Positions 17,352-25,370 of a DNA stretch of 64,000 nucleotides are shown in pieces (the first letter of the stretch is position 1; each line of letters begins with the position of its first letter). The translations under genes and the position numbers were made by a program. The notes beneath the pieces were generated by a model. That model was not told the origin of the DNA and searched no databases. It worked only from the letters and a program-made list of their open reading frames with translations. The DNA lies in assembly GCF_003977665.1 (NCBI RefSeq), contig NZ_RYYV01000005.1, forward strand, positions 248,001-312,000, given 5' to 3'. The stretch is from Dyella choica (GTDB lineage: Bacteria; Pseudomonadota; Gammaproteobacteria; Xanthomonadales; Rhodanobacteraceae).

Positions 17352-20030
17352 ATGAACCGTTTTATCCGTCCTTTGGCCATGACCGCATTGGCGGCGTGTT
17401 GCGGCGCGGCATTTGCTGCAACCGATCAGGTGCCCCAGGGGCAACTGCCTCGCTGGGCGGTACCTGTGTCGTACAAGCTGGCTTTCAAGCTTGATCCCGC
17501 CAAGCAGGCGTTTTCCGGCACCACCACGATCAAGGTGGATTTGAAGCAAGCGGCGGATCACCTCTGGCTGGACGGCCGCGATCTGAATGTCTCCAAGGTC
17601 ACCGTTACCGACGCGCACGGCAAGGTAAGCCAGGGCAAATACGTGATCGCTGCGCCGAAGGAAGGCGTGGCGCGGATTGATTTCGGCAGCACGCTGCCGG
17701 CGCAGTTGCTTACCCTCACCATCGACTACACCGCGCCGCTCAATCAGCAACTGCAAGGCTTGTACAAGGTGAGCCACGCCGGCGTGCCTTATGCGATGAC
17801 GCAGATGGAACCGATCAGCGCACGTTTTGCCTTTCCCGGTTTCGATGAGCCGGACTTCAAGACGCCGTACGACATCTCGCTCACCGTGCCGTCGGATCTG
17901 GTGGCCGTGGCGAACACTCGGCAGATCAGTGAAACGCCTGCGGGCGACAAATGGAAAACGGTCGCCTTCGAGCAGACCAGGCCATTGCCTGCTTATCTGG
18001 TCGCGTTCGCGGTCGGCCCATGGGATGTCGTGAAAGGCCCGGATATCTCACCTTCCGCCTACCGCAGCGACGTGCTGCCGTTGCGCGGCATCGCCGCCCA
18101 GGGCGAAGGCCACCGTATCCAGCACGTGTTGGGCGAAACACCCAGCATCATCCATACGCTGGAGGACTACTACGGTTTCGGCTACCCGTTCGGCAAGCTC
18201 GATTTGCTCGCCGCGCCGGACTTCTCCGCCGGTGCGATGGAAAATCCCGGCCTGGTCACCTTCCGCGACTGGCTGCTGCTGCTCGATCCGGATTCGCCGG
18301 CGAAGTATGTGCGAGCTTCGTTCAACGTGACCGCGCATGAACTGGCGCACCAGTGGACGGGCGATACGGTGACGCTGGCATGGTGGGACGATCTTTGGCT
18401 CAATGAAGCCTTCGCCACCTGGATGCAGCAGAAGGTGACGATGAAGGTGCATCCGGAGTACCGCGCGGATCTGGACCGCATCTCGGAAGCGCAGGGCGCC
18501 ATGCAGAATGACAGCCTGGTGAGCGCGCGCAAGATTCGCCAGCCGATCACCGGCAACGGCGATATTGAAACTGCCTTCGACAACATCACCTACCGCAAAG
18601 GCGCGGCTGTGCTCGGCATGTTCGAGGGCTACGTCGGCGAGGACGTGTTCAAGCAAGGCATGCGCGCATATATCCAGTCGCACAAGTACGGCAACGCGAC
18701 GGTGGATGATCTGGTCGACGCCATTGCTGTCGCAGGGAAGCAGGGCGACTCGTTCAAGCAGGCCTTCCACAGCTTCTTGAATCAGTCCGGCGTACCCTAC
18801 GTGCAAACCCGGTTGGAACAGAAGGACGGCAAGACCATCCTGCACCTGAGCCAGAGCCGTTATCTGCCGGTGGGTAGCACGGGCGATGCGGCGCGTGTAT
18901 GGGGCATCCCGATGTGCGTGCGTTACGGCACCGCCGACGGCAGCAAGGTAAAGTGCGAGATGTTCGATCAGGCCACCGGCAGCATGCTGCTGGATGGCGC
19001 AAGCCATGCCACCTGGGTCATGCCCAACGCCTACGCGCGTGGCTACTACCGCTTCAGCATGGCCAAACCGCAATGGCATGCGTTGACCCAACACGTGGCC
19101 GAGTTGAGCGACACCGAGCAGCTTGCCTACGCGGACGGCATCGATGCAGGCTTCCGCCATGGCGAGCTGGATGCGGGCGACGCGTTGACCGCTCTCAAGC
19201 CGCTCGCCAACGCGAGTACGCGTGAAGTCGTTGCCGCGCCGTTGAATACCGTTGCTTGGATCTACCACCATGAGGCGCATACCGATGCGCAACGCGCCAA
19301 GTTGGCCGCTTGGGTGAGCGACGCTTATCTGTCGCGCATGGAGCAGCTCGGCTACCAGCGCAAGCTTGGTGAAGCGGATGGCGACACCATTCTGCGCACT
19401 ACGCTTGCACAAGCCATGGCGCTGGACTTCGGCATCCCGCAAGTGCGTACGGCCCTGCTCAAGCAGGGCGATGCGGCGCTGGCGAAGAAAGCCGACGGTC
19501 GTCTTGATCTGGCCGCCGCCGATCCGGATCTGCTTGGCGACGCCCTGTCCGTCGCGGTGCAGGAGCGCGGCAAGCCTGCGCTGGATGCCTTGATCGCCGA
19601 ACTGCCGCAGGTCACCGACCCGGCGACACGCAACTCGATCCTGGCCGGGCTCAGTGCGGCCAATACGCCGGAAGTAGCGAACGAAGCGCGCGACTTCGCG
19701 CTTACCAAGCAAGTGAAGGTAGGCGAAATGGCGGCGGTCCTGCGTGGCGGCCGTGATACGCCCGAGGCGCGTGATGCCCTGTGGCAGTGGTTCACGGGCC
19801 ACTATGACCAGGTCATTGCGCGTACTGGCAGCTTCGCCAGCGGAATGCTGCCGCGATTGGTCGGTGGCGGCAGCTGCTCGCAGGCCGAAGCGGACCGCCT
19901 GCAGGCCTATTTCGAACCGCGCTTGAAGGACATCTCCGGCGCGGATCGCGGCTTGGCGCAGACACGGGAGCAAACCTTGCTGTGCGCCGCGTTGAAGGCG
20001 AAACAGGACCCGTCGGCCATGCTTCGCTGA
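17352..20030 (+). CDS. Secreted M1 family zinc aminopeptidase
   Basis: An 892-residue exported metallo-aminopeptidase. The first 22 residues (MNRFIRPLAMTALAACCGAAFA) are a signal peptide. The exopeptidase motif GAMENPG is followed by the zinc site HELAHQWTGD and the third ligand in LWLNEAFATWM. An ERAP1-like C-terminal helical domain occupies the last about 350 residues. It removes N-terminal residues from peptides in the periplasm or outside. ATG 17352 has AGGTGAGG seven to eight bases upstream; a GTG at 17340 is the longer alternative. A strong terminator follows the stop. Confidence 0.93.
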   Translation: MNRFIRPLAMTALAACCGAAFAATDQVPQGQLPRWAVPVSYKLAFKLDPAKQAFSGTTTIKVDLKQAADHLWLDGRDLNVSKVTVTDAHGKVSQGKYVIAAPKEGVARIDFGSTLPAQLLTLTIDYTAPLNQQLQGLYKVSHAGVPYAMTQMEPISARFAFPGFDEPDFKTPYDISLTVPSDLVAVANTRQISETPAGDKWKTVAFEQTRPLPAYLVAFAVGPWDVVKGPDISPSAYRSDVLPLRGIAAQGEGHRIQHVLGETPSIIHTLEDYYGFGYPFGKLDLLAAPDFSAGAMENPGLVTFRDWLLLLDPDSPAKYVRASFNVTAHELAHQWTGDTVTLAWWDDLWLNEAFATWMQQKVTMKVHPEYRADLDRISEAQGAMQNDSLVSARKIRQPITGNGDIETAFDNITYRKGAAVLGMFEGYVGEDVFKQGMRAYIQSHKYGNATVDDLVDAIAVAGKQGDSFKQAFHSFLNQSGVPYVQTRLEQKDGKTILHLSQSRYLPVGSTGDAARVWGIPMCVRYGTADGSKVKCEMFDQATGSMLLDGASHATWVMPNAYARGYYRFSMAKPQWHALTQHVAELSDTEQLAYADGIDAGFRHGELDAGDALTALKPLANASTREVVAAPLNTVAWIYHHEAHTDAQRAKLAAWVSDAYLSRMEQLGYQRKLGEADGDTILRTTLAQAMALDFGIPQVRTALLKQGDAALAKKADGRLDLAAADPDLLGDALSVAVQERGKPALDALIAELPQVTDPATRNSILAGLSAANTPEVANEARDFALTKQVKVGEMAAVLRGGRDTPEARDALWQWFTGHYDQVIARTGSFASGMLPRLVGGGSCSQAEADRLQAYFEPRLKDISGADRGLAQTREQTLLCAALKAKQDPSAMLR

Positions 20031-20051
20031 ACCGGGTTGATGATGGCAAGC

Positions 20052-20088
20052 AAGCGCCGGGCGGTGAAGGCCGCCCGGCGCTTTTTTA
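20052..20088 (+). terminator. Rho-independent terminator after the M1 aminopeptidase
   Basis: A perfect 13-bp stem (AAGCGCCGGGCGG with CCGCCCGGCGCTT), six-base loop, then a run of T. It ends the aminopeptidase transcript; on the other strand the leading AA is too short to be a good U-tract. Confidence 0.92.
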
Positions 20089-20130
20089 TTGGATGAAGTT
20101 TGTTTTTCTTGGTTGACCGGCCGGTGCTGC

Positions 20131-20238
20131 TTACTTCAGCCATTTGCCCGGCCAGACCTTCGCCAGCCAGTGATCGAGGCGGACGTGGCGTCCGCCGCCG
20201 AAGAAGAACAGAACCATGAGCATGATGGCGTAGGCTGG
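20131..20238 (-). pseudogene. 3' remnant of a DoxX family gene
   Basis: The minus strand encodes AYAIMLMVLFFFGGGRH followed by VRLDHWLAKVWPGKWLK and a TAA stop. This looks like the last transmembrane helix and tail of a DoxX-type membrane protein. The rest of the gene is absent: upstream of codon one the sequence turns into a GTAG palindrome half (20230-20243) and then the promoter region of the next gene. It appears to be a truncated relic left by a deletion at a REP. Confidence 0.5.
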
Positions 20239-20243
20239 GCATG
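20230..20243. repeat. Half REP (GTAG type)
   Basis: GTAGGCTGGGCATGG, the first arm of the GTAG palindrome without its second arm. It lies at the broken 5' edge of the DoxX remnant and may mark the deletion endpoint. Confidence 0.5.
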
Positions 20244-20301
20244 GTCCGTTCTTGCGGCCCGAATTCCCTCTACACTGAATGAAACTTGACAGGGGAAAGC
20301 C

Positions 20302-23300
20302 ATGCGCCAGAGGAAATGGATGTTCGGCCTGCTACTTGTCGCGGCTGCGGCCGCGCACGCACAGGACATGCCGAATGCATTGCGCGATTGGCAAGGATGG
20401 GTGCTGCACGACAATCCACAGCACGGCTGTCCCTTCCTGGCCAATAGCAGCCCGAATGCCGGCAGTTATCAATGCGTCTGGCCGGGCCGCCTGGATGTAC
20501 AGGCAGGCAAGGATGGCGGCCGCTTCAGTCTCGATGTGCGGATGGATGCGCCGGCTTGGGTGGAGCTTCCCGGCGACGAGCAAGCGTGGCCGCAGCAGGT
20601 GATGGCGAACAACAAGGCCTTGCCGGTGTTGAGTCGCGATGGTCATCCTGCGCTGTGGCTGGAGCCTGGCAGCTATACGGTGCACGGCAATCTTCCCTGG
20701 GATTCGCGTCCCGCCCGCTTGCGGGTGCCATCGGCCATAGGCCTGGTCTCGTTGGACTTGGATGGTCATGCGGTTGAACGCATCGAGCGCAATAGCGATC
20801 AACTGACGCTGGGCGAAGCGGCTGCGGCGCAGCGCCAAGCGGACGCGCTTTCGGTGCGGGTGTACCGGCATCTTGCCGACGGCATGCCGGCCATGCTGGA
20901 GACGCAGGTTCAATTGAATGTGACCGGTAGCGCGCGTGAGCAAGTGCTGGGACCGGCATTGCCGAAAGGTTTTGTCGCAACTTCGCTGGAGGGTGACCTG
21001 CCTGTGCAATTGGACGGCGACGGACGCCTGCGCCTGCAATTGCGTCCCGGGCAATGGACAGTAACGCTTGCTGCGCGTGGTGTTGACACCTTGCATGCGG
21101 TGAATCTTGGTTCGCCCGTGGAGCCATGGCCGAAGCAGGAGGTGTGGAGCTATAGCGATGCCCCCCAACTGCGCAACACGCGCGTCGACGGCCATGTGAC
21201 TGATGCCGGGCAGGCGGGTGTTCCCCCGGAGTGGCGCGAGCTGCCGGCCTTCGCGCTCGACCTGGGTCATGGCCTGACGATCGAGCAGGGCCTGCGGGGG
21301 GGCGAAGGCGGAGCCAGCGAACAGATCCGTTTGCAGCGGCATATGTGGCTGGATTTCAACGGACGCGGCCTCAGCATCAGCGATCATCTCACCGGTAAAT
21401 TGCAACGTACGCAGCGCCTGGATGTCGTTGCGCCTTGGCTTGTGCAACGCGCGACACAAGGGAGCGCTCCGCTGCTGATCACCCGGTCGGGCGATGGGCA
21501 CACCGGTGTGGAATTGCGCGATGCGCAGCTGGATCTGCGCGCAGGACTGCGCATCGACCAGCGCGGGGGCGCTTTGCCAAGCACCGGCTGGCAGATGCCG
21601 GTGGAAGATATCGATGCCGTCCTGCACCTACCCTATGGTTATCGATTGCTCGGCGCGAGCGGCGTGGATCGTTCGCCGGATTCGTGGATCGGGCAGTGGA
21701 CCCTGCTGGATCTTTTCATCGTCGCCTTGATTGCGCTGTTGGCGGGGAGATTGCTCGGATGGCGTTGGGCGGTGCTGGGCGGGTTGTTTCTGATCCTCTC
21801 GCAGCATGAAGGCGGGGCACCGCGCTGGACATTGGGCCTGGCGCTGGCGTTTGCCTTGTTGATGCGCGCATTGCCGGCAGGGAAGCTGCGGCAGTTTGCG
21901 CATGTCTTCGCGTCTGCTGCCTTGGCGTTAGCGCTGTTGTGGACTTTGCCGTTCGCCAAGACGCAACTGGAGTTTGCCTTGCATCCACAGCTCGAGGGCA
22001 GCAGCGGCAATGCGGCGTTGGGAGCGGTGGCCGACTTGGCACGTGCACAGAAGCAGGAAGTGAAATCGATGCCAGCGCCGCCCCCACCCCCACCTCCCGC
22101 GCCGGTGCAGGAAGAAGTCGTTCAGGCGGAAGCCCCTCCGCCTGTTTCCGAAGCTGAGCCGACTGCCTCCAATGCGCCCTCTTCAGCGGTGCAGCATTCG
22201 CTGGTACTGAATTCCGTCACCGTAACCGCAAACAAAATGCTGGATAACCCTGTTGCTACCGAAATGGACAGCCGCAGCATCATCCAGGCCGGCGCCGGCG
22301 AGCCGAGCTGGAACGTCGACAACAATTACCACTTGGGCTGGTCCGGCCCGGTCACGCCAGCACAGACCATGCGACTGATCATTGCTCCGTCCTGGCTCGT
22401 TCGGTTGTTGCGCGTGGCCATGCTTGCGTTGCTGGTTTCGCTGCTTGGGCGGATGGCGCGCGATTTGATCAAGCCGGCGGGCACGGTCGGAAACTGGCGC
22501 CCATGGCGTGCAGCGGCAGCATCGTTGCTGCTGGGATGCTTGCCGCACTTCGGGCATACCCAGGCCACACCGAGCCCGAATGTGCTGAGCGAATTGCGCA
22601 GCCACTTGCTGGAACCGCCAAAATGCGCACCGTCCTGTGCCGGGATCGCTGCGGCAACGTTGCACGTCGCGAACGACCAAGTCACTCTGGATCTGGAAAC
22701 GCACGCAGGTGCAGCCATCGCCGTGCCGATGCCACGAACCAAAGCGGAGCTGCAGTTGGTCGATGCAAAGGTGGACGGGCGAACCGACGCCACGCTGGCC
22801 AAACGTGATGACCTGCCATACGTTCGGCTGGAGCCTGGCGTGCACCACCTGGTATTGAGCTATCGCATACAGCCGGTCGACAGCGTTACCTTGAACTTTG
22901 CCCTGCGCCCGCAATGGATCACCTTCATTGGCGATGGATGGACGCTTGATGGCACGCACGGCAACCGTCTGCTGGGTGACAGCATCACGCTCAATCGCGT
23001 TCGTACATCTGCGGATGGCAAGCAGGCCGCGCTGCCGCAGCAGGCGTTTCCACCTTACGTCAGCGTCGCCCGCGATATCGTGCTGGGAGTGGACTGGACG
23101 GTCGTCAATACGGTTGAGCGCGTTGCTCCCAGTGAGGGCGGCTTCACAGTCGACATCCCCTTGCTCGCGGGCGAGCACCCGCTGGGTGATGGTGAACGCG
23201 TGCATGATGGACGGATCAGCGTCACTTTTACCGCCGGACAAGCCGAGGCGAGCTGGAGCAGCCGCCTGGATCACTCCGATAGCGTACTGCTCAAGGCGCC

Positions 23301-24438
23301 GTCGCTCGACCAGCGCGCGGAAACCTGGCAACTGCATGCGGCGCCGATCTGGCACGTCGAGGCCAAAGGCTTGCCGGTCAACGACAACAGCAATGGGCTG
23401 AGCTTCGAGCCGCTGCCGAACGAAACGCTGCAACTTTCCATCCATCGGCCCGCGGCAGTGGACGGCGATAGCCTGGCTTTCGACGGCGTAAGCGCAAGCT
23501 CCAATGTCGGCGATCGTGCCACTGAAACGACGTTGGCGCTTACTGCACGCAGCACGCGCGGAGGTGAGCATGAAATTACGCTGCCTGCCGGAACGGAACT
23601 GCTTGAGGCAAGGCGGGATGACGACTCGCTGAGCCTTGCCATGCGCGACGGCAAGCTGAGCCTGCCGCTGTTGCCAGGCAAGCACGGGTATTCCCTGCGC
23701 TTGCGGGTCCCACGTGGTATCGGTGCAAGCGCGGTCTCTTCCGCCATCGGCCTCGGTGCGCCTTCCGCCAATATCGCACTGAGCTTGCAGTTGCCACAGG
23801 ACCGCTGGGTCCTGTGGACCTGGGGGCCGAGCTCCGGTCCCGCAGTGCTCTATTGGTCGCAACTGATCGTGCTGCTGCTGGCGGCATGGCTGCTTGCTCG
23901 CTACGCGCCGACGCCATTGCGTTTTCATCATTGGTTATTGCTGGGGCTTGGCTTCTCCGCGTTCGCGTGGACAGCGTTTGCGTTCGTGGTGCTTTGGCTT
24001 ATCCTGCTGGGGTTGCGCGCACGTCACGATGCGGCGCTGACCGGGTTCGCAACGGTGAAATTCAATCTGCTGCAAGCCGCGTTGGCGGTGGTTACATTGC
24101 TTGCGCTGATCACGTTGATTTCAGCCGTACCCAAAGGCCTGCTCGGTCTGCCCGATATGCACGTGGCGGGTAATGACTCCACGGCCTGGAGCTTGAATTG
24201 GTTTGCGGACCAATCCGGCAACGCCCTGCCGAATGCGGGCGTGATCAGCGTATCGCTGTGGTTCTACAAGATTGCCATGCTGGCATGGGCCATTTGGCTG
24301 GCCAATGCATTGATCGGCTGGCTGCGCTGGGGCTTCGAAGCGTGGACGAAGGGGGGCTATTGGCGCAAGCGCGAGGCGAAGCGACCGGTGCCGCCATTGC
24401 CGGCTGAGCCTGCGGCGGGCGCTCCTCGTGAAGGCTGA
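20302..24438 (+). CDS. Large two-lobed membrane protein of unknown function
   Basis: I do not recognise this 1378-residue protein. Residues 1-20 are a signal peptide ending AAAAHAQ. A predicted extracytoplasmic lobe (about 21-465) is followed by a hydrophobic cluster (about 467-550), a proline-rich stretch (about 590-613, seven prolines in a row), a segment SVTVTANKMLDN (about 636) and a helix at about 697-716. A second signal-like segment (about 732) opens a second extracytoplasmic lobe (745-1165), then four or five helices (about 1183-1340). Both lobes contain repeats of an LxPG element (LEPGSYTVHG, LRPGQWTVTL, LEPGVHHLVL, LLPGKHGYSL). Hence it looks like a tandem duplication of lobe plus membrane block. 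Its last codons overlap prmC by 11 bp. Confidence 0.8.
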   Translation: MRQRKWMFGLLLVAAAAAHAQDMPNALRDWQGWVLHDNPQHGCPFLANSSPNAGSYQCVWPGRLDVQAGKDGGRFSLDVRMDAPAWVELPGDEQAWPQQVMANNKALPVLSRDGHPALWLEPGSYTVHGNLPWDSRPARLRVPSAIGLVSLDLDGHAVERIERNSDQLTLGEAAAAQRQADALSVRVYRHLADGMPAMLETQVQLNVTGSAREQVLGPALPKGFVATSLEGDLPVQLDGDGRLRLQLRPGQWTVTLAARGVDTLHAVNLGSPVEPWPKQEVWSYSDAPQLRNTRVDGHVTDAGQAGVPPEWRELPAFALDLGHGLTIEQGLRGGEGGASEQIRLQRHMWLDFNGRGLSISDHLTGKLQRTQRLDVVAPWLVQRATQGSAPLLITRSGDGHTGVELRDAQLDLRAGLRIDQRGGALPSTGWQMPVEDIDAVLHLPYGYRLLGASGVDRSPDSWIGQWTLLDLFIVALIALLAGRLLGWRWAVLGGLFLILSQHEGGAPRWTLGLALAFALLMRALPAGKLRQFAHVFASAALALALLWTLPFAKTQLEFALHPQLEGSSGNAALGAVADLARAQKQEVKSMPAPPPPPPPAPVQEEVVQAEAPPPVSEAEPTASNAPSSAVQHSLVLNSVTVTANKMLDNPVATEMDSRSIIQAGAGEPSWNVDNNYHLGWSGPVTPAQTMRLIIAPSWLVRLLRVAMLALLVSLLGRMARDLIKPAGTVGNWRPWRAAAASLLLGCLPHFGHTQATPSPNVLSELRSHLLEPPKCAPSCAGIAAATLHVANDQVTLDLETHAGAAIAVPMPRTKAELQLVDAKVDGRTDATLAKRDDLPYVRLEPGVHHLVLSYRIQPVDSVTLNFALRPQWITFIGDGWTLDGTHGNRLLGDSITLNRVRTSADGKQAALPQQAFPPYVSVARDIVLGVDWTVVNTVERVAPSEGGFTVDIPLLAGEHPLGDGERVHDGRISVTFTAGQAEASWSSRLDHSDSVLLKAPSLDQRAETWQLHAAPIWHVEAKGLPVNDNSNGLSFEPLPNETLQLSIHRPAAVDGDSLAFDGVSASSNVGDRATETTLALTARSTRGGEHEITLPAGTELLEARRDDDSLSLAMRDGKLSLPLLPGKHGYSLRLRVPRGIGASAVSSAIGLGAPSANIALSLQLPQDRWVLWTWGPSSGPAVLYWSQLIVLLLAAWLLARYAPTPLRFHHWLLLGLGFSAFAWTAFAFVVLWLILLGLRARHDAALTGFATVKFNLLQAALAVVTLLALITLISAVPKGLLGLPDMHVAGNDSTAWSLNWFADQSGNALPNAGVISVSLWFYKIAMLAWAIWLANALIGWLRWGFEAWTKGGYWRKREAKRPVPPLPAEPAAGAPREG

Positions 24439-25267
24439 TGTCCGTAGTGCGTTGGCCGAGGCCACGCGTCGACTAGGTGATCGCATCGACGCGGAAGTGC
24501 TGCTCGCCTATGCCCTGAACAAGCCGCGCAGCTGGCTGTTTGCGCACGCTGACGATGAGCTGGTGCCGGAGCATCTGTCGGCCTATGCGGTGCTGATCGA
24601 ACAGCGCGAAGCAGGCGAGCCGGTGGCCTATATCACCGGCCGCCGGGGTTTCTGGTCGCTCGATCTGGAGGTGACGCCCGAGACGCTCATCCCGCGTCCG
24701 GAAACCGAGCTGCTGGTAGAGCAGGCACTAGAACACCTGCCGCCCGATAAATCCTGCCGTGTGCTGGATTTGGGTACCGGCTCAGGCGCGATAGCCCTGG
24801 CTATTGCGTGCGAGCGCCCTCGAGCGCAGGTGATCGCGACTGACGTCAGTGCCGACACGCTCGCGGTAGCGCAGCGCAATGCACGGCGCCATCACCTTGC
24901 CAACATCGGTTTTTTGCAAGGCGACTGGTTTATGCCGTTGGACAGCTGTCCATTCGATGTGATCGTTTCCAATCCTCCCTATATCGAAAGCGGCGACCCA
25001 CACCTGCAGCAGGGTGATTTGCGTTTCGAGCCGATCCGCGCCCTGGCATCGGGGAGCGACGGGCTCGATGCCATTCGACGCATCGTGCGTGATGCCGCGC
25101 TTCACCTTGTGCCTGGCGGATGGCTTCTATTCGAGCATGGTTGGAATCAAGGAGAGGCTGCTCGTGAATTGCTTCATCACGCAGGTTTCGTGGAGCTTTC
25201 AACCATGTGCGACCTCGAGCAACGGGATCGCGTCAGCGCCGGTCGATGGCCGCCTTGCGCGGATTGA
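24428..25267 (+). CDS. prmC: Peptide chain release factor N5-glutamine methyltransferase
   Basis: PrmC (HemK) methylates the GGQ glutamine of release factors RF1 and RF2 with S-adenosylmethionine. The 279-residue protein has an N-terminal helical domain, LIPRPETELLVEQAL, motif I VLDLGTGSGAIALAIA, the DVSADTL acidic loop and the catalytic NPPYIES. The start is a GTG at 24428 within the end of the large membrane protein gene, so translation may be coupled. The usual partner prfA is not next to it here. Confidence 0.93.
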   Translation: MKADVRSALAEATRRLGDRIDAEVLLAYALNKPRSWLFAHADDELVPEHLSAYAVLIEQREAGEPVAYITGRRGFWSLDLEVTPETLIPRPETELLVEQALEHLPPDKSCRVLDLGTGSGAIALAIACERPRAQVIATDVSADTLAVAQRNARRHHLANIGFLQGDWFMPLDSCPFDVIVSNPPYIESGDPHLQQGDLRFEPIRALASGSDGLDAIRRIVRDAALHLVPGGWLLFEHGWNQGEAARELLHHAGFVELSTMCDLEQRDRVSAGRWPPCAD

Positions 25268-25370
25268 TCTTCGGCTTGAAGTTAGGCGTACACTCCATCC
25301 GTAGATAAAGCCCGGAATCCTGCGGCGCATCCGGGCATAAACGATTCTTGTCTGTCCCGGACATATCGCC

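Noticed and set aside
18048-19973. A 641-codon frame opposite the M1 aminopeptidase
   Set aside because: It shadows a gene with complete zinc motifs.
22183-23931. A 582-codon antisense frame within the large membrane protein gene
   Set aside because: The sense frame has a signal peptide and helices; the antisense translation is low-complexity Arg/Gln-rich.
25268-25370. A riboswitch before the TonB-dependent receptor
   Set aside because: The gap is only 103 bases and I find no cobalamin or other aptamer core.
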